Assembly: GCA_949152475.1 (NCBI GenBank)
Contig: OX424558.1
Span: forward strand, 32,374,651-32,438,650
Direction: 5' to 3'
Length of the DNA: 64,000 nucleotides
Source: Terebella lapidaria
Lineage: Eukaryota; Annelida; Polychaeta; Terebellida; Terebellidae
Position numbers and translations under genes: made by a program. Positions 46,310-59,320 of the stretch are shown here, piece after piece. The first letter of the stretch is position 1. Every line of letters starts with the position of its first letter. The notes below the pieces were generated by a model. The model had not been told where the DNA came from. It searched no databases and worked only from the letters and a program-made list of their open reading frames with translations.

Positions 46310-47410
46310 AACATGTTATCTGAACATGAAGAACCATATCAGATATTTTATCACACGCCTCAGTGGCACAATGAATGTATGACAAGTACCTGTAGTACGA
46401 ATTAAGAAGATATGTTTTAATGATTTGCAAAACACCCTAGTAGTGTTAGCACATTTGATTGCTTGGGGAATGCTAGTCCTGAAGTTTGGCGCTCTGTATA
46501 CGAAAAAGGATCGAAGATGCTTATTTCGTACCTGCGACATATGAACTTCATGTTTTTGTCGCGTGTTGTAATTATGGATCATGGACTTTGATTCATATAT
46601 TCTGAAGCGACCTAGTTAACTGGGCGTTCGAAAATCTATACACGAACTTCCCTAATTGTATGGTGTATATATCGGACAGTCATGGTATTGAAAGTTGTTT
46701 AACAATTGGTAACGATGTGCTATTATAAGAAGCATTGACAGTATTGTGTACTGCTCTCTTCTGTATACGTTCTAGTCGATTCACTCTATATTGATACGCG
46801 AACCCCCCAGAATATAATACCATTAGCTGAGAATGTATTAGGGTATAATTCAGGCTCCTCAACATTGTCTGAGGACAATTATCTTTTTGTAGAGTTGATA
46901 GCATATGCACCGCTCGACAGTGTCTTATTTAAATGACTAATGTGCTCTTCCCATGTCAGTTGGTCTATGTATATGCCTTGCAAGTTTGTTGTTTGCACCT
47001 GATTTATTATCTGGTTTCTGATTTTAATCATATTCCTGCCATGTATATAATTATGGGACGGGGCTTTGGGCAAATGATAAAAAAATGTTAGAGATATTGA
47101 GAGACAGCTTATTCGCACAGAAGCAATCACTCAGTATTAAAAGATCGTTCTCTAGTAGGGAGTGTAATAATTGCACATTTGCTGATGACTGATATATTGG
47201 AGTATCGTTTGTGAATGATATACATTTACTGTTCTTCATTATGATAGAAAATAATTATAAATAAAAGCGGACCGAGTACACTTCCTTGTGGCACGCCACA
47301 TGTAACGGTTATTTGATCCAAATGTACATCGTTATAGGACACAAACTGCGTTTGGTTCTTTTGGTAGCTTCTGAACCAATCCAAGGTAACAAATCATATA
47401 TTTTTTTTCA
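46310..47410 (-). pseudogene. LINE (non-LTR) reverse transcriptase remnant
   Basis: Decayed C-terminal half of a non-LTR retrotransposon reverse transcriptase, of the Jockey/CR1-like type by its motifs. Reading the minus strand from 47410: [14 protein letters not shown], then [14 protein letters not shown] (47310-47260), the classic motif. Next come FTNDTPIY, where the first aspartate of the FADD motif is Asn; NKLSLNIS; LTWEEHISHLNKTLSSGAYAI; LERIQKRAVHNTVNASYNS; and HNYNTRQ near the end. These pieces lie in at least three frames, so there are several frameshifts. The N-terminal endonuclease and fingers are missing. It is dead through truncation, frameshifts and loss of a catalytic residue. 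Confidence 0.88.
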
Positions 47411-49367
47411 TATGCTATGCTCAATATCAGATGTTCAATATTAGTTTGGATATCTTCAGTGATGCGATGATTTCAGCTGATGAGCCGTTTGAAGGTGGAT
47501 CTTCTGTTTCCATTTTGAATTTTACTGGATCATATATGATGTGTCTTAGTGACCTTGGACTTGACCTACGAGGACCTCGAATGCTTAGACTCTAGATTGT
47601 ATCCAACAAAAATGTGTAAAGTGTTCTTCGGAGGCAATTTTCTCGAATATAATTCTTTAATATAGATATTCATTGAAGATTTAATAAGTGATGTTAAAGA
47701 TTAGTTTTGCTATTGATGCAAATTGTCAATTTTGAATGATGAATTTTGTATAGTTGATGGTTGTCCACAACTATGACAGTGATGATATACAATGTACAAG
47801 GGATGCCATATTCTGATGATGTGCCGGTGAGCCACAGGACACATTCCTACGTTCATTGCTAACTGAGTCGTGAGGAAAAACGTCTGACGCTGCTGCTCCA
47901 GTATTCAGCCAGTGTTTTTGTATGTTTATTCAATTGTATCGAGTCAAGTGATTGTAATCAGCAGACGAAATCCGATAGCCATGAGAAACCTGGTTGTGTC
48001 CATATTCTGAGAAATATGTTTTGCTTCTCGGAATTCCTCATATAGTGGTGTGTTCAGTCTGATGTTATGATCATAAACATGATATATTTGTTATTGCTAC
48101 GACTATCCAGATTCCGGGGCCATGCCACCGGCGGATTTAAGGGGGGGGGGGGCATGCCGCATTCATTCCAACACATTACCTTTCACTCATCAAAACATCA
48201 TGCCAATGAATATAATAGGTAGTCCCATTTATATAACTGGGGTGTTGTGGACAATTTGTCATTTTTAAGACGGAAATTGTAAATACAATGATCGCGAAAT
48301 CATTTTTGGTGCTTTCATCTATTTTTTCGACGCGCTCGATATTGCAGCACCAATTTCAAAAACATGACAGTCATTCAATGTTTTTTTGTACGCTATGTGT
48401 ATATGATGAATTTGGGAGATCAACAAACAATAAATAATAAAAATCCCGTTATGAATTATAACGGTTCGATTGTATCCCGTTATGTTATGCTAATGTGATG
48501 TGCAGTATTATAACACAATTGTAAACTGAAGTAAAACAAAACTGGCCGCGTCATGTACTCAACGAGTTGTTAATAGTGCTGACAGAGTTCATGGTAAGCC
48601 AGTCTAAACCACTATGAATAAAGTATAGGTTAATCGTTATTGATGTCCCATGTTTTCATTTTTGTCATGTATTGGAAAGAAAATTTGAATTTCATTGGAT
48701 TGTTGAAATTAGAATGTCATGGCTATTATCTGTCTGGAATGAAGGACTAACAGGTACACACACAATGCAATCCACTGACTATGCACTTTATTATATTATA
48801 AGTGTGGAAGTAATGTTATCGTCTTAATTATCATCAAACAGATTATTACGCTATAAAATGTAACGATCTTATAATTGTGGCCATATCACACACCACATCA
48901 TGCGTCATGGAGAACACATCAATCAGCGCAGCAGCAATATGTATATACAGAAGATATTGATGACCTGAAGTATTGCTGACAAATGTAAGCTTCGTTCGTT
49001 CGTAGATTGATCTCTGCGCTAATATAATATAGACGCTATAAATCTATATACATATACGAAGATTCAAATTATGAGTGCACGTGGTTTGAAATTATATTCA
49101 ATATGCTCACTGAAAATTCAAGCAAAAACGGAATATCCAATCTGATTGTACCATACCATTCCTATTTTGCAACTAACGATTATTCATATTCAATACTCTT
49201 ATCAAATTGCAAACTTTTAATGAGTTGGTTCCTAGAGATCCACTATCTTACTCATTTACATAAAATCTTCTAACATGATTACACTTGCATGATATTGTGA
49301 GGTACATATACCCGGTACACATACAAATATTCACCTTGGTTCGAAAGTACATATATGATCAATTTGC
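47411..49367. other. Unannotated stretch; possible hAT end
   Basis: Near 48126 caccggcggatttaa followed by a G run resembles the common CACTGGCGGATTCAGGGG end of hAT-type elements, also seen inverted at 53300-53325. No partner end was found nearby. No gene recognised. Confidence 0.4.
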
Positions 49368-49700
49368 TCACTGAAAGTCCAGGTCATCATATGGTTGCCC
49401 CCACTCTACTCGGGCGACCTTGCGATTCTTGTTCTGTGCGTAAAGTCGGCTCTCCCAGGACCACGTCTGATCTATATGAGAGTCGTTCTTGAGTCTTTGT
49501 AGCATCTTGACCAGGTTGATGCAAATGTCTTCTCCGATGGTGAATCCCGAAGCCTTCAAAATTTTGCGACTCCTCATAATGTTCATTTTTTGGTCGTGTG
49601 TCCAGAACACTGCGATGATCGACCGTAGCTTGCTGTTTAGACATTCCAGTCCTATTCACTTTGTTTGGCCTCACCTGGCCAATGGCTGTCTGTAGCACAA
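49368..49700 (-). pseudogene. LINE ORF1-like fragment, frameshifted
   Basis: The minus-strand text VFWTHDQKMNIMRSRKILKA, then GFTIGEDIC, then the TWSWESRLYAQNKNRKVARV stretch resembles a C-terminal domain found in ORF1-type proteins of many non-LTR elements (pattern R..LK..GF.I.EDL ... WSW.G...A). The upstream part reads in another frame (GMSKQQATVDHRS), so there is a frameshift near 49600. No intact gene. The assignment is from pattern memory and is tentative; a fragment of a host gene is the alternative. Confidence 0.45.
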
Positions 49701-52430
49701 ACTTTGTGGGTCAGCTATGGAATTTTTGTCAAGTTCGCTATATATTTTCAACACATGTATTCCACTAAGTTTTCATTCCTGAGCAATCTGTATACCCTCA
49801 TTCACTCATTCACCACATTTTAGTGGGTTGGGGACCATTTTTGTCAACTTTTTAAATAAATCCCCAGCTTTCTATGAGGCACTTTCACTCATATGGCATG
49901 GTGACGTCGGCTATAATCTATAATATTCAGTGAAAGATATCATTAATTGAAAGAACTGATCATAATATTCAGTGAACAGTACAAACTGAGCGAACTGTCG
50001 ACTTTTTCTCATGTCATGTTCTATTTGGGGCTCTGTGAGGAAATATAGCTGACGACATTGGCCTTCTCCTCTTGTTATCAGGAGCACCGTGTAGCAGAAT
50101 TAGGACACTTGTATTTATCCGAGAATCAAACACACCTGGCACCCTGTTATGATTACACCTACGTAACTGTCATCACCAGGCTACCTGAAGATGGGATTGC
50201 TTTTGGTTGTTGTGTCCTAATAGTATGTGGATCATTTTAAAAACACAAAAAATCAGTTTTCTCTAGAGTATGATGTTAAAATCATATTTCCACAGTGACT
50301 GTTTCAGTCATCGTATTTCCAGTATTACATATCACCTGCCTACACTGCAAAAAAGAGCAATACCTGCAACTGTCAATAAAGTATGCAGTGTGGCTTGATG
50401 TACTTGTATCCACCCGGCGACATGTGCAACATATAGCACTGACTATTTATTTTGTACAACTCTATCAATTACAATGTGCTCTGAGTGAAGGACAAATGCT
50501 AAACTCGTAATTGAATCCCATCCCATAATTGTACATGCTCTATGTAGTCACAAGAGATATCCAATTATGTCTTCGTAGAACTATCCAATTGTATATTAAA
50601 TATAATGGAAGGTCGATGTATTACTAGGAATTATGTGACATGTAATGTAACATTTCATACATGAACCTGCAGTAATCACATATGGGCCTACTCCAATATT
50701 TTTTTGGTCAATTGGCCATGCAAAGCCATGTAGGACATGATGAAACCTTTGTTCACATTCAGCTTGTCTCGTTCCGTGATGTCAGCCAGGTGCATTTGTT
50801 AATGAAAATTATTCGTACCTACATTAATTAGCATTAATAGTTTAGCACCAAAAATCTCCAACGATAAAACATCTTTTGTAGCACATTCTTTGTTGATGAG
50901 GCTTTCGCTTTTTGGAAAAAAAAATACTCAATAGTTGTTCCTCATATTGACCTTTGGGTTTTCAATATTGGAAATACACCAATTTCACACAAAAATTCAG
51001 AAGACTGGTTCGAAGTTCGGTATTACATGAAATATCATTGTACTTGCTTCCCCCGTAGTTTTGTTCATTTGTCCCAAATTATAGGTATTATTATTCCTGT
51101 CAGTAGCATATGTCCCCGAGTGTTTTCTGTCACCTTGAACACGAAACAGCTCACCAGATCTCATTAGAGCTGTAGGCACGTCTTGTTTGAACCGCACATC
51201 ATTGACCATACAGCATCGGCTTGATCATGAATTATCAGACGTGACACATGGACTTTGGACAACTGCAATACATCTAATATCATAATATCAAAATTGTTAT
51301 ACTGATATTTGCGGACCTATGCAGACAGTCTACATGATGTAAATGCAGCTGTTATAGGAAGTGACATCTAGGAAGGTTGAGATGAGAAATTTTGTTTACT
51401 TTTTCGATTCACTCCATTCAATCAGAACATATCATTAGATGAATCAATTGCTACGACAGGAGACATCATCGAAATACTGTTGTATTGGTGGCTAATTATC
51501 ATATTTACTCATAACAATTTTAGATATAACCTTACATATAATACAATTAGAAATCCACACCCAATTGTGCATAATGAAATGAGTTGTTTCTCTCTCGTCA
51601 TCAGGAATGAAATGATGGTATTCTGCGGTGTGTGTTGTAACTTCCCACTTGACCATGTTGTTGTGGACTTTGAAAAAATATTTGTTTCGCATGATCCTGT
51701 CTGCAGCCACTGTATCACATGGCCAATGTATCACATAAGCAAACAAGCAATCCATGTTATAAACGCAGGTTTTTGTTGGTCAGGACTTTGTGTGGTTCAA
51801 AATGAATAATATTGAACAAGCAAAACAATCAAGGCAGATGGTTTTTTTTTGTTTATGGAAATTCAGACCCAAACCAACATCTCTGTTATAATAAAGGCTA
51901 ACTGGAAGGCATCACAAAATAAGACTAACGTCTACTTCCAATAGAAGTACAAGATTGAAAGCATTTACAAATTGCATAGTGTTTCCCTTGTATTTGAGGT
52001 TTGCTATTTTCATCATAAAATATTGTTGTATCGGGGGGTAACAGGCTGATTCACAGATTACAGAAATATTTATATAGGTAAGTAATGACGTTCAAGAGTC
52101 GACCCTGAACAACTACAGAAAGAACTGTTCTAAACGCGTTGGACTGCGTTTTAGTATTCAACGTCATTATTTCTCTATATCCTTTCAAAGAAAGGAAGGT
52201 CTAATAGTCCTACCATTCTAAGGCTGTTCTAAGGTTCCTATGCAACAGACATGGTGATGGTCAATCGTTTAATAATAAAGATAAGATATAATTATCTTCC
52301 AAGTTATGCCGACATCCAGAATTATATCCAGAGTTATAAAGAACCCTGTCTGTAACAAATAAATAAATTAAAAAATATCCCCTGTGTATATTCAATGACA
52401 GTTTCAGTATGAAGTCAAATGTGTCAGACT
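49701..52430. other. Intergenic with one dispersed repeat
   Basis: Apart from the repeat at 50146-50360 I see no gene. Several 60-110 residue frames on both strands at 51.5-51.8 kb overlap each other and lack motifs. Confidence 0.35.
50146..50360 (+). repeat. E repeat, copy 1
   Basis: gtcatcaccaggctacctgaagatgggattgctttt...ttttctctagagtatgatgttaaaatcatat...tacatatcacctgcctacactgcaaaaaa is closely matched at 62096-62282 in the same orientation. Confidence 0.85.
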
Positions 52431-52684
52431 AGATTTATTATTGGAGGGGTGGGGGGTGGCAAGCTGGTTAGAGGAGTCAAGCTTACACGGCGTGGGGTCT
52501 GGGGCCCGCTCAAGGGCCCCAGAAGCCAGAGCTTTTTTCATGTTCTGTGGTTGATTCTGAGCTCTCTCTGGCTCTGATTGAGTATTTTTCATTCCACACA
52601 TGCATGTAACTATTGCTGGTATTTAAATTTATTCATCCCAAAACTACTCATTGTCACTTTACATATCATATGTCATATAACTTG
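52431..52684. other. GC-rich hairpin patch
   Basis: A short GC-rich island includes ggggcccgctcaaggggcccc-like text at 52501-52520, a perfect 7-bp stem. It resembles the ggggccc blocks of the hAT-like insert at 24238 but has no matching ends. Confidence 0.4.
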
Positions 52685-53000
52685 AAGAACTCAACTCAGT
52701 AGCCTTCTGGCTTGTGATTGGGTACTTTTGTACTTGTCATGTATCTATTCCATGGGGTTAGTTTCGGATTTCTAAATTATTTTCATAGGTTGTTGGGCAG
52801 TTGTATACTAATTCCATCAGGTGTACAGTAGAAACAACTACATTTAACACACTGTCTGCCCCTGATGACGCCAGTGTGTCTTTGGATATACTATTTGGTC
52901 GGGCTTTGTTTCTATTGCAAAATGTATTTAACGTTTGTTATTGGCATCATCAAAATCTGATTGTATTGGTGGTAATAGATCGATACTTACATTCATGATT
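52685..53000 (-). repeat. A/B dispersed repeat, single A
   Basis: Reverse-strand B then A (caactcagtagccttctggc, ccatggggttagtttcgg, acacactgtctgcccctgatgacgccagtgtgt, ttgcaaaatgtatttaacg, gtggtaatagatcgatacttacattcat). Only one A is present, unlike 19435 and 28291. Confidence 0.8.
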
Positions 53001-53029
53001 AATGACACTCAATTGCATAATTATTGACC

Positions 53030-53330
53030 AACGAATGTTTTGTGTTGAAAATATATTGTGGGGCTCTACCCCCTCCCTCCGCTCCCCCCCCCCCCCCCCC
53101 CCGGTCCAAAATATCAAACGAGGAGAAATACACTTATATTTCGTTACATAGGTGCATACCCACATTTTCTATAGCTTTTTGCTCTCTCTTTTTTCTTTTC
53201 TTCTTGCTCTCTCTTTTCTTTTCTCTTTCCCTTTTTTCACGGCCCAATAGGGGGGGGGGGGGGGGGAGGCGGCGGCGGGTGCGCGCCGGGTGCACCCCCC
53301 CCCCTCCCTGAATCCGCCAGTGTTTTAAAA
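53030..53330. repeat. Low-complexity C/G and T/C tracts with hAT-like end
   Basis: A C run at about 53087-53102, a ctctcttttctt-type pyrimidine tract, G runs at 53250-53265 and C runs near 53295-53305. It ends ctgaatccgccagtg, the reverse complement of the common hAT end CACTGGCGGATTCAG. The open frames here only reflect the composition. Confidence 0.6.
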
Positions 53331-53384
53331 CCTTATTGGCCCAAGTCGCGCACCTTACTTTGTTAATAATACTCACCCACTGAA

Positions 53385-53520
53385 TGTATACCATATTTAA
53401 TCCGTCTGGCACATTTTGAATCTTGATTGAATTTAGAAGAAATAGTATAAAGCTGCGGCACATGGGCCACCTTCTTGAATATGGAGGAAAGCGCAGGATA
53501 TGATAGTTAGGCCCACTGTC
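53385..53520 (+). repeat. Second copy of the insert end seen at 365-451
   Basis: catatttaatccgtctggc and gaggaaagcgcaggatatgatagttaggccca repeat the right part of the 47-451 insert. Confidence 0.6.
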
Positions 53521-53906
53521 GAAAGGGATATAACTGTCTGAATACATGCACATGCATACCTTTATCATAATGGCAATCTGATCTCTGGCGTGGGCGTTCT
53601 ATTAGTAGCATTCCCATCAGTAAATAACATTTCAACAGAGCCACAATAATTTTGTTAATAATAAGGTTTTGCGCTACACTTGACACGGCGAGCATGAAAT
53701 CTAATACATGTACATGTGTTTCATGAAAAGATGTGTGACAATTATCAAAAAGGCAAAATAAATGTATGTCTAGCCTTTTTAGCCTTTTTTTCCCGCCGTT
53801 TTGGTTTCTAACTGATGACTTTAGTTTGCCTCGATGTATCTTCGCCAAATATTAGCATCGGTCAGACATATTATGTGAAACAACTGGAAACAACTTTCTA
53901 CAGTTG

Positions 53907-54014
53907 GATCCGAGGTCCGTGAGGATGAAATCCATGTCCATTTTTGGACTTTGTTTCCGCACGATAACTCAAAAAGTATGCAAATGCTGCAAAACTTTGC
54001 ATGGAGGTTCATAT
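53907..54014 (+). repeat. Satellite-element leader, left half, with 54-bp direct repeat
   Basis: ggtccgtgaggatgaaatcc...tttgtttccgcacgataactc is the leader type also seen at 16766-16926. The last 54 bases (53961-54014) are repeated exactly at 60407-60460, where the leader continues into the satellite array. The leader was therefore split by the 6.4-kb element between them. Confidence 0.85.
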
Positions 54015-54127
54015 GGGCAGTTTTATAGTCTGAGGGACAGAAATGTTTCACAGGGGTCAAAATTCAAAATACCATTTTTAGTGTCACTTCATATCTATTT
54101 GGATATCAAATATATTTGTTAACAAAG

Positions 54128-54148
54128 AACCGAAAACGAGATGATAAT
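54128..54148 (+). repeat. Subterminal inverted repeat, left
   Basis: AACCGAAAACGAGATGATAA, with its inverted partner at 60304-60324 (reverse complement AACCGAAAACGGAATGACAA). It lies about 110 bases from the left edge of the element and about 80 from the right. Confidence 0.6.
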
Positions 54149-54505
54149 TTTCATTTTAGTTTCCGAAATATGCCCAGTGACGTGACAGCATCTACTGATA
54201 GATACAACTGGCCCACATCTTATTTTCTCAGAGTGCCATTGCTGAAACAAGTGTGCAATTGATGTTAAGTATTATGAAATCAATTCTTAGAACAATTAGT
54301 AACTCAATAAAAGTGGGAATTGTTATCAATATATGAAACCAAGCTGAATCTCTGTCCTCCATCATAGTGCTGAATGAACATTTTGCAACACTAATTTCAA
54401 TCAAATGACTTATCATAAATAAAATACAGTACATGTATATTCTGATTATTATATGCTATATTTACTCCCAAAATTAATCACAATGCCAACTTTTCGGTAT
54501 GACGC

Positions 54506-55262
54506 GTCAAAATATATGTCCTCTCCGGCTTTTTTTGAGTCGGAGAGGACAATTTTTTTTGACCGGACATTCTTTCATATATTGTTGATACTAAGCATGC
54601 CCAGGGGTGTGGTTCAAAGGAATGTCAAAATCTGGTGATAACCTGATATATATGTTCAGGTTTAGAACAATATTAGACACATTGAAACTTTGTAGAACCT
54701 CTTTCAGGTTGAACTTATGTCCATGAATTGAAACTTCGACCTTGAATATGTTCACGTATACAGACAAAGCTTTGTTGTATTCATCTGTGAGTACAACTAT
54801 GTCGTATCTGGATAATATTTGTATAGTTTTGAGTATTGAATGTAATAAGAACAATTTTAATGGACCAGTCAACATGATCAAGACCAAACGAGACGGAGAG
54901 GACTTTTATTTTGACATTGTGAACTCGAAGTCAATTACTGGAAAGGTAGCCCGTGCTCATCTCTTTTTAATCATAAACAACAGTAGAAGTACCATCAACT
55001 ATTCTAAATCTTAGTTAGGATTTTCAGGCAAAGTTGTACATGTATCTGGCTTTTCTCCAAATATATTGCAATTGCGACAATGACTGAACATTGTTTGAGC
55101 ACAAAATATATGGTAAACTACACCAGTTATCCAACACGGTAGCCAATGGCATATGTTACTTACAAACCAGGTCCTTACAAACAAAAGTATTCACATAGTT
55201 CATCACACAGCACAGTGCACATAACTTTAGAACTAAAGCCGGAGAGGACAATATATTTGACG
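54506..55262. repeat. Left cluster of four GAGCCGGAGAGGACA motifs
   Basis: Copies at 54506-54532 (-), 54537-54563 (+), 54890-54915 (+) and 55236-55262 (+). Each is GAGCCGGAGAGGACA or a close variant, followed after a short AT-rich spacer by TTTGAC. The first two face each other across a few bases. They lie downstream of the transposase-like gene. Candidate transposase-binding sites. Confidence 0.85.
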
Positions 55263-55604
55263 ACTCGCTTTCAACATTACTGACAATCACACAACTAAAA
55301 TTGCAAATGTATTTGTCTTCACTACATTAATAAAACCAGGGTGATTACATCACATGCATGATAATCAACAACTACAATGTTTACTCCATCCCTAATCAAT
55401 TTTAACGTTCATCATCTTTATATAATAACATGTAGCTAAAATATGTGGAAATAAGTTGCCTACACACATGCACCAGTATGTAACTCATTCAACGCACTCT
55501 GCTTTATCAAATTCACCACTGATCAACAAGAAATGAACACGGCTAACAAAACATACATGTATGTAACCAATGCAACATAGAGTCCATGCCCGTGATCATG
55601 ATGC

Positions 55605-58600
55605 TCATTTGTAGTATATGATTTCCTTCCGCTGTGTATTAGCTTCAGCAATCCTATTGAAGCTCGATTCGTTAAACTTGAATTGCTGTCTTGCGTTCGC
55701 GAGTGTCGGAGGTTCCACTGCACAAATGACATCTTCAGCCGGCTGCCAGGCTTGGTCCTTGCGTACTGGCCACTGATATAGCCCTCCGAATGTGCGTTTC
55801 ATGTAGTTCAGTTGTACGTCCTCGTCATCAATGCTCAGAACCTAATAAGAAAATCCACAACACATTGGTGGAGTTCATGTATATTTATACAGTACATGTA
55901 CATCATTGCACATTGCTTGGCCCCAGTACCGATAATGGTCATCAGTTTCGTTTCATCAATTTATATGTACCTCTGCCATATAGACTTCGAGTGAGGGATT
56001 CTTTTTTCGTCTCTTCGTTGCTCGTGTTGTTCCACGGTCAATCTCAACAGCCACGAAATCTCCAGGTTGTACCCTGTACAAATAAACACATATTGTATTG
56101 GTTCGGTGACATGGCCTGTATACAAAGGTGCCAAAACAGCAAGACAGGTATTACCAGTATACATTTCAGGCTTACCAGACTTTGAATGTTGTGCACGTTT
56201 GTTGTATTCAGATGTAATCAAACTCAACCAACTTTGATGAACAAAACCGGCAACAAAATTTCCCATTAAAACGCGAACTTCAAAACCGGAACTTCAACCA
56301 AAAAATTGTTAAACTTGATTAGCGGGAGCATTGAGGGAACAATAAGGTTGATGTTAATGTGAATAGATGATAGAACTTACTAAAGACAGGAAGCTTAACT
56401 AAAGTAATCACCATGTACCTAGCTGTGAGTTTTGGTGACTGGACAGGAACAGGCGTGCGTGCACGGACAGTTTCATTTTGGGGCAACTCAGAGTTGTTTC
56501 TGGCATGAGTGGATTTGTGGTCTTGGAAGCTGATATTACTGATGAAGGCGAACATCTAGACATTGACATAATATCCTATATACCCGTACCGTAATAGCTA
56601 CTTTATAATTTCAGGGTTTAGAAACCTGTGGATTGTTGATAATATTTGGGAAAGGATACATATGCTGGCCTCATCCTCATCTTCTCTGAATTTGAAGATA
56701 GTCCAAGGGCCCACGATGTGTTGATGTTTGCATGAAGAACCCTTCCCCAAGTAACAAAAGTCACAGAAACAAGACAGCTTGCGGCTTGCAACTGTGGAAG
56801 GCGTACCAGGTTGTTGTGCAATTGTGTGAACCTTCATGATACCCTTCATGGCTTTCAGGTTTTGAGGCTCCTCGTGCAAAATTTGGTTGACGAGGAAGAA
56901 TGTCCTACTTGACTTTTCGGCTGCCTTCACTTTGGAAGCGAACACGCTGTCTCCTACTTCAGACAGATTTTCTGTGCAGAAACTGTACATGTCAGCAGCA
57001 TTCAGGATGGTTGCTTTTCGGTGAGTTACTGCCCTTGTTGCAGCATTTTTGATGACTGCGCCGAGGCCGTCTGATGGCCCTTTTCCATGACTTGCTTCAA
57101 AATAGTTCCTTTCAGTTTTGATGTCAGCAGTTGAGATGTCATTCATGGAACCCTTGCATCTGTACTGCACAGCACAACAATCGGTGAACTGGGCTATGCT
57201 CTCGATCCCATGCTTCTCACGCAAGTAATCTGTGGCTAAGGAAGAGAATTTCCTCACTGCGGCCGCATCATGCTGAAGGTCATCACTCAGTGCCACGAAC
57301 GATTCGATATGAGTGGGCGCCCCAACTTCATCCGCGCAGTTCACGTAGGCTACCATCGGGTGGACAGTTATTTGAGACTGGCTCCAGTGATAGCTTTGCA
57401 CTTCGTCCTGAAGACTACAGGCATAATTTTCGGAAAAGTCCATCACTAGAGTTGCCGACTTGGGACGCATTACCTCATGGGCCAACCGGAACTGTTCTTG
57501 CTGCCACTTCGCTCGGAAAAGATGACCTGCCAACGGTCGTGATGACGCAACGAAGCGGTCAACTAGCTCGCATAGCTTGGATTTTTTTGTCTGGAGGGAT
57601 AAGACCCTGGATGTTTTTCCGGTTTTCTGTGAGGTGTACTGTGTGTAGTCCCACTCAGTGTACTCTACTGTTTGGTCTCCAACATCATTAGTCAGACGTT
57701 CGTAGTGGGCATTGAGACTTGGACATCTGTCACATTCGCAGTTGATGCAGTCTGCTGATGGACTCTGACACATCACCATCGTACCCACTTCCTTGATGCT
57801 GGGGATTACTGCTTGACCATGGTTGTTAATCTTTGCTGTGTGGTTGATGGTGCGCAGCTTTAGTTTGGCATTTTCACACACTTTGCAGCAACATACAATG
57901 CGTTCGTTGTATCGGAGCTGTCTTACTTCGGCTGGTTTTTGCTTGATGAATGAACAATAGCCAATCTTACTGTCAGGATTCTTCTCTTTGAACAGCTTGA
58001 AGGCGGGAGTATACGTGTGTTCAAGCAGGTAAACTGGCCTACCTCGTTTGACACGTTTTTTCAGAGGCATGATCCTTGAAACTTCTGGAGAGCGCCAAAA
58101 GTCTGCCACTTTTTCCTTTTGATCCTGTGAAATTGCATCCCGTCTTTTCTTTCTTTCTACGCTTCCTCCGAATATTGCTTTCCGATTCACTCCCAACCGC
58201 CTGGCTACCCTACTGTTTAGGCCTCTTCTTGGTTTAATAATTCTCCCGATATGCCGGAGTCGTTTGCGTTTCGTTTCTGTCCTTGATGGTAACTCATCCA
58301 GGTGTTTCGCCAAACTGTCAATGATGAAGTCATCTTCGAGCCTTTTTTTGACAAGTCCTCGCTTCGAGAGTGCTTGCTGTTTTCTTGGTGTTGCCTTCAC
58401 GACTACCGCAGCAAGAGCTCCGGCGTACTGGTTTGGGGATTCCGGAAGGTGTCCCTGTATCTTCTTGACTATTCGGTACTGAGTAGTTCTACTCTTGCTC
58501 GTTGTAGACTCGGAACATTGCGAAGAGTCCCTCGTTGTCGATGTTGATGCAGACCTTGGACATTCTGCTTCATCCTCATTCTCACTTCGATGGCGTTTCC

Positions 58601-59057
58601 TGAGCCGATCTCTCTCCTTGATTCTCCTTATCTTCTGGGCTGACTCCTTGGCTCTGCTTTGTCTCTTTTTCTCTCTATTTTTATACTCTCTCCTTTGCTC
58701 TTGAGTCATGTTCTTTAGATTTTTCGACTTCTCAGATACATCATTTTCATTGTTAGTCTTTTTCTTCTCTTCTCGTTGTGCTCGCTTCAACTGTGCCCAG
58801 CGACTTCTCTTTACTTCTTGCTCCTCAATTGCCAGTTCAGCAACTGGTTTGTAGCTTTCTCTTTTACGTATTCGGTCACTGGCCAGCTCCTCTTGATATG
58901 CATTCCGATCTCTCTCATTTCTCCTGTGTCTCACGAGTGTTCGTCTGCTCACACCTTTGTTCTGTTTGCTGCATTGGCCACTGTTTTTGACATTCTGTCG
59001 TTCTTGAACCAGCCTCGTGCTACGTCGCACAGCTGGCAGTTCAACCGTGAATCTCAT
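55605..59057 (-). CDS. DDE-transposase-like protein, four exons
   Basis: Predicted 960-residue protein joined from 59057-56626, 56529-56419, 56073-55971 and 55841-55605. All three introns (96, 345 and 129 bp) are GT-AG and the phases agree. Residues 1-165 are highly basic and charged; 279-300 look like a helix-turn-helix. Cys-rich CCCKVC and CINCECDRC lie at 389-445. DFSENY (D540), FTDCCAVQY (D626) and YFEASHGKGPSDGLG (E654) suggest an RNase H-like DDE core. CFCDFCYLGKGSSCKH at 763-778 may bind metal. The last two exons encode PGDFVAVEI...YMAEVLSIDDEDVQ...YQWP, like a Tudor/SH3-type module. An in-frame TGA lies just upstream of the ATG. Without splicing, the first exon reads on to a stop at 56598 (819 residues). 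Probably a transposase; domestication is not excluded. Confidence 0.78.
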
Positions 59058-59320
59058 ACTAGTAATTTTTCACCACACTACCGGATCGGAAACCTAGAAA
59101 AAAAAACTTATTGCATAACATAGAACTAGAATGTGTACCTTTAGTTCCATTGTTAATCAGGCAATATACTGATTAACAATGGAACTAAAAAAGCCAGCAC
59201 CCTAGACCCTTAACCACTCCAGTTTCACATGGGACAAGTTGGTTGGCGGGGGTGAATAAGATGGCAAAAAATGGGCATCCTGCAAAGACACAAAATTGAA
59301 CAGCAGTTGAATGAATCAGT

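Noticed and set aside
52840..52900. CTGATGA plus flanking inverted acacactg/cagtgtgt as a hammerhead ribozyme
   Set aside because: After the hairpin, all copies read GGATAAA or GGATATA rather than a GAAA core, and no matching stem III/I could be drawn.
53024..53568. Frames rich in Pro/Arg/Lys (95 and 144 residues)
   Set aside because: Produced by homopolymer and pyrimidine tracts, not by a gene.
55790..56266. Frames of 131 (+) and 101 (-) residues
   Set aside because: They cover introns and wrong-phase readings of the spliced transposase-like gene.
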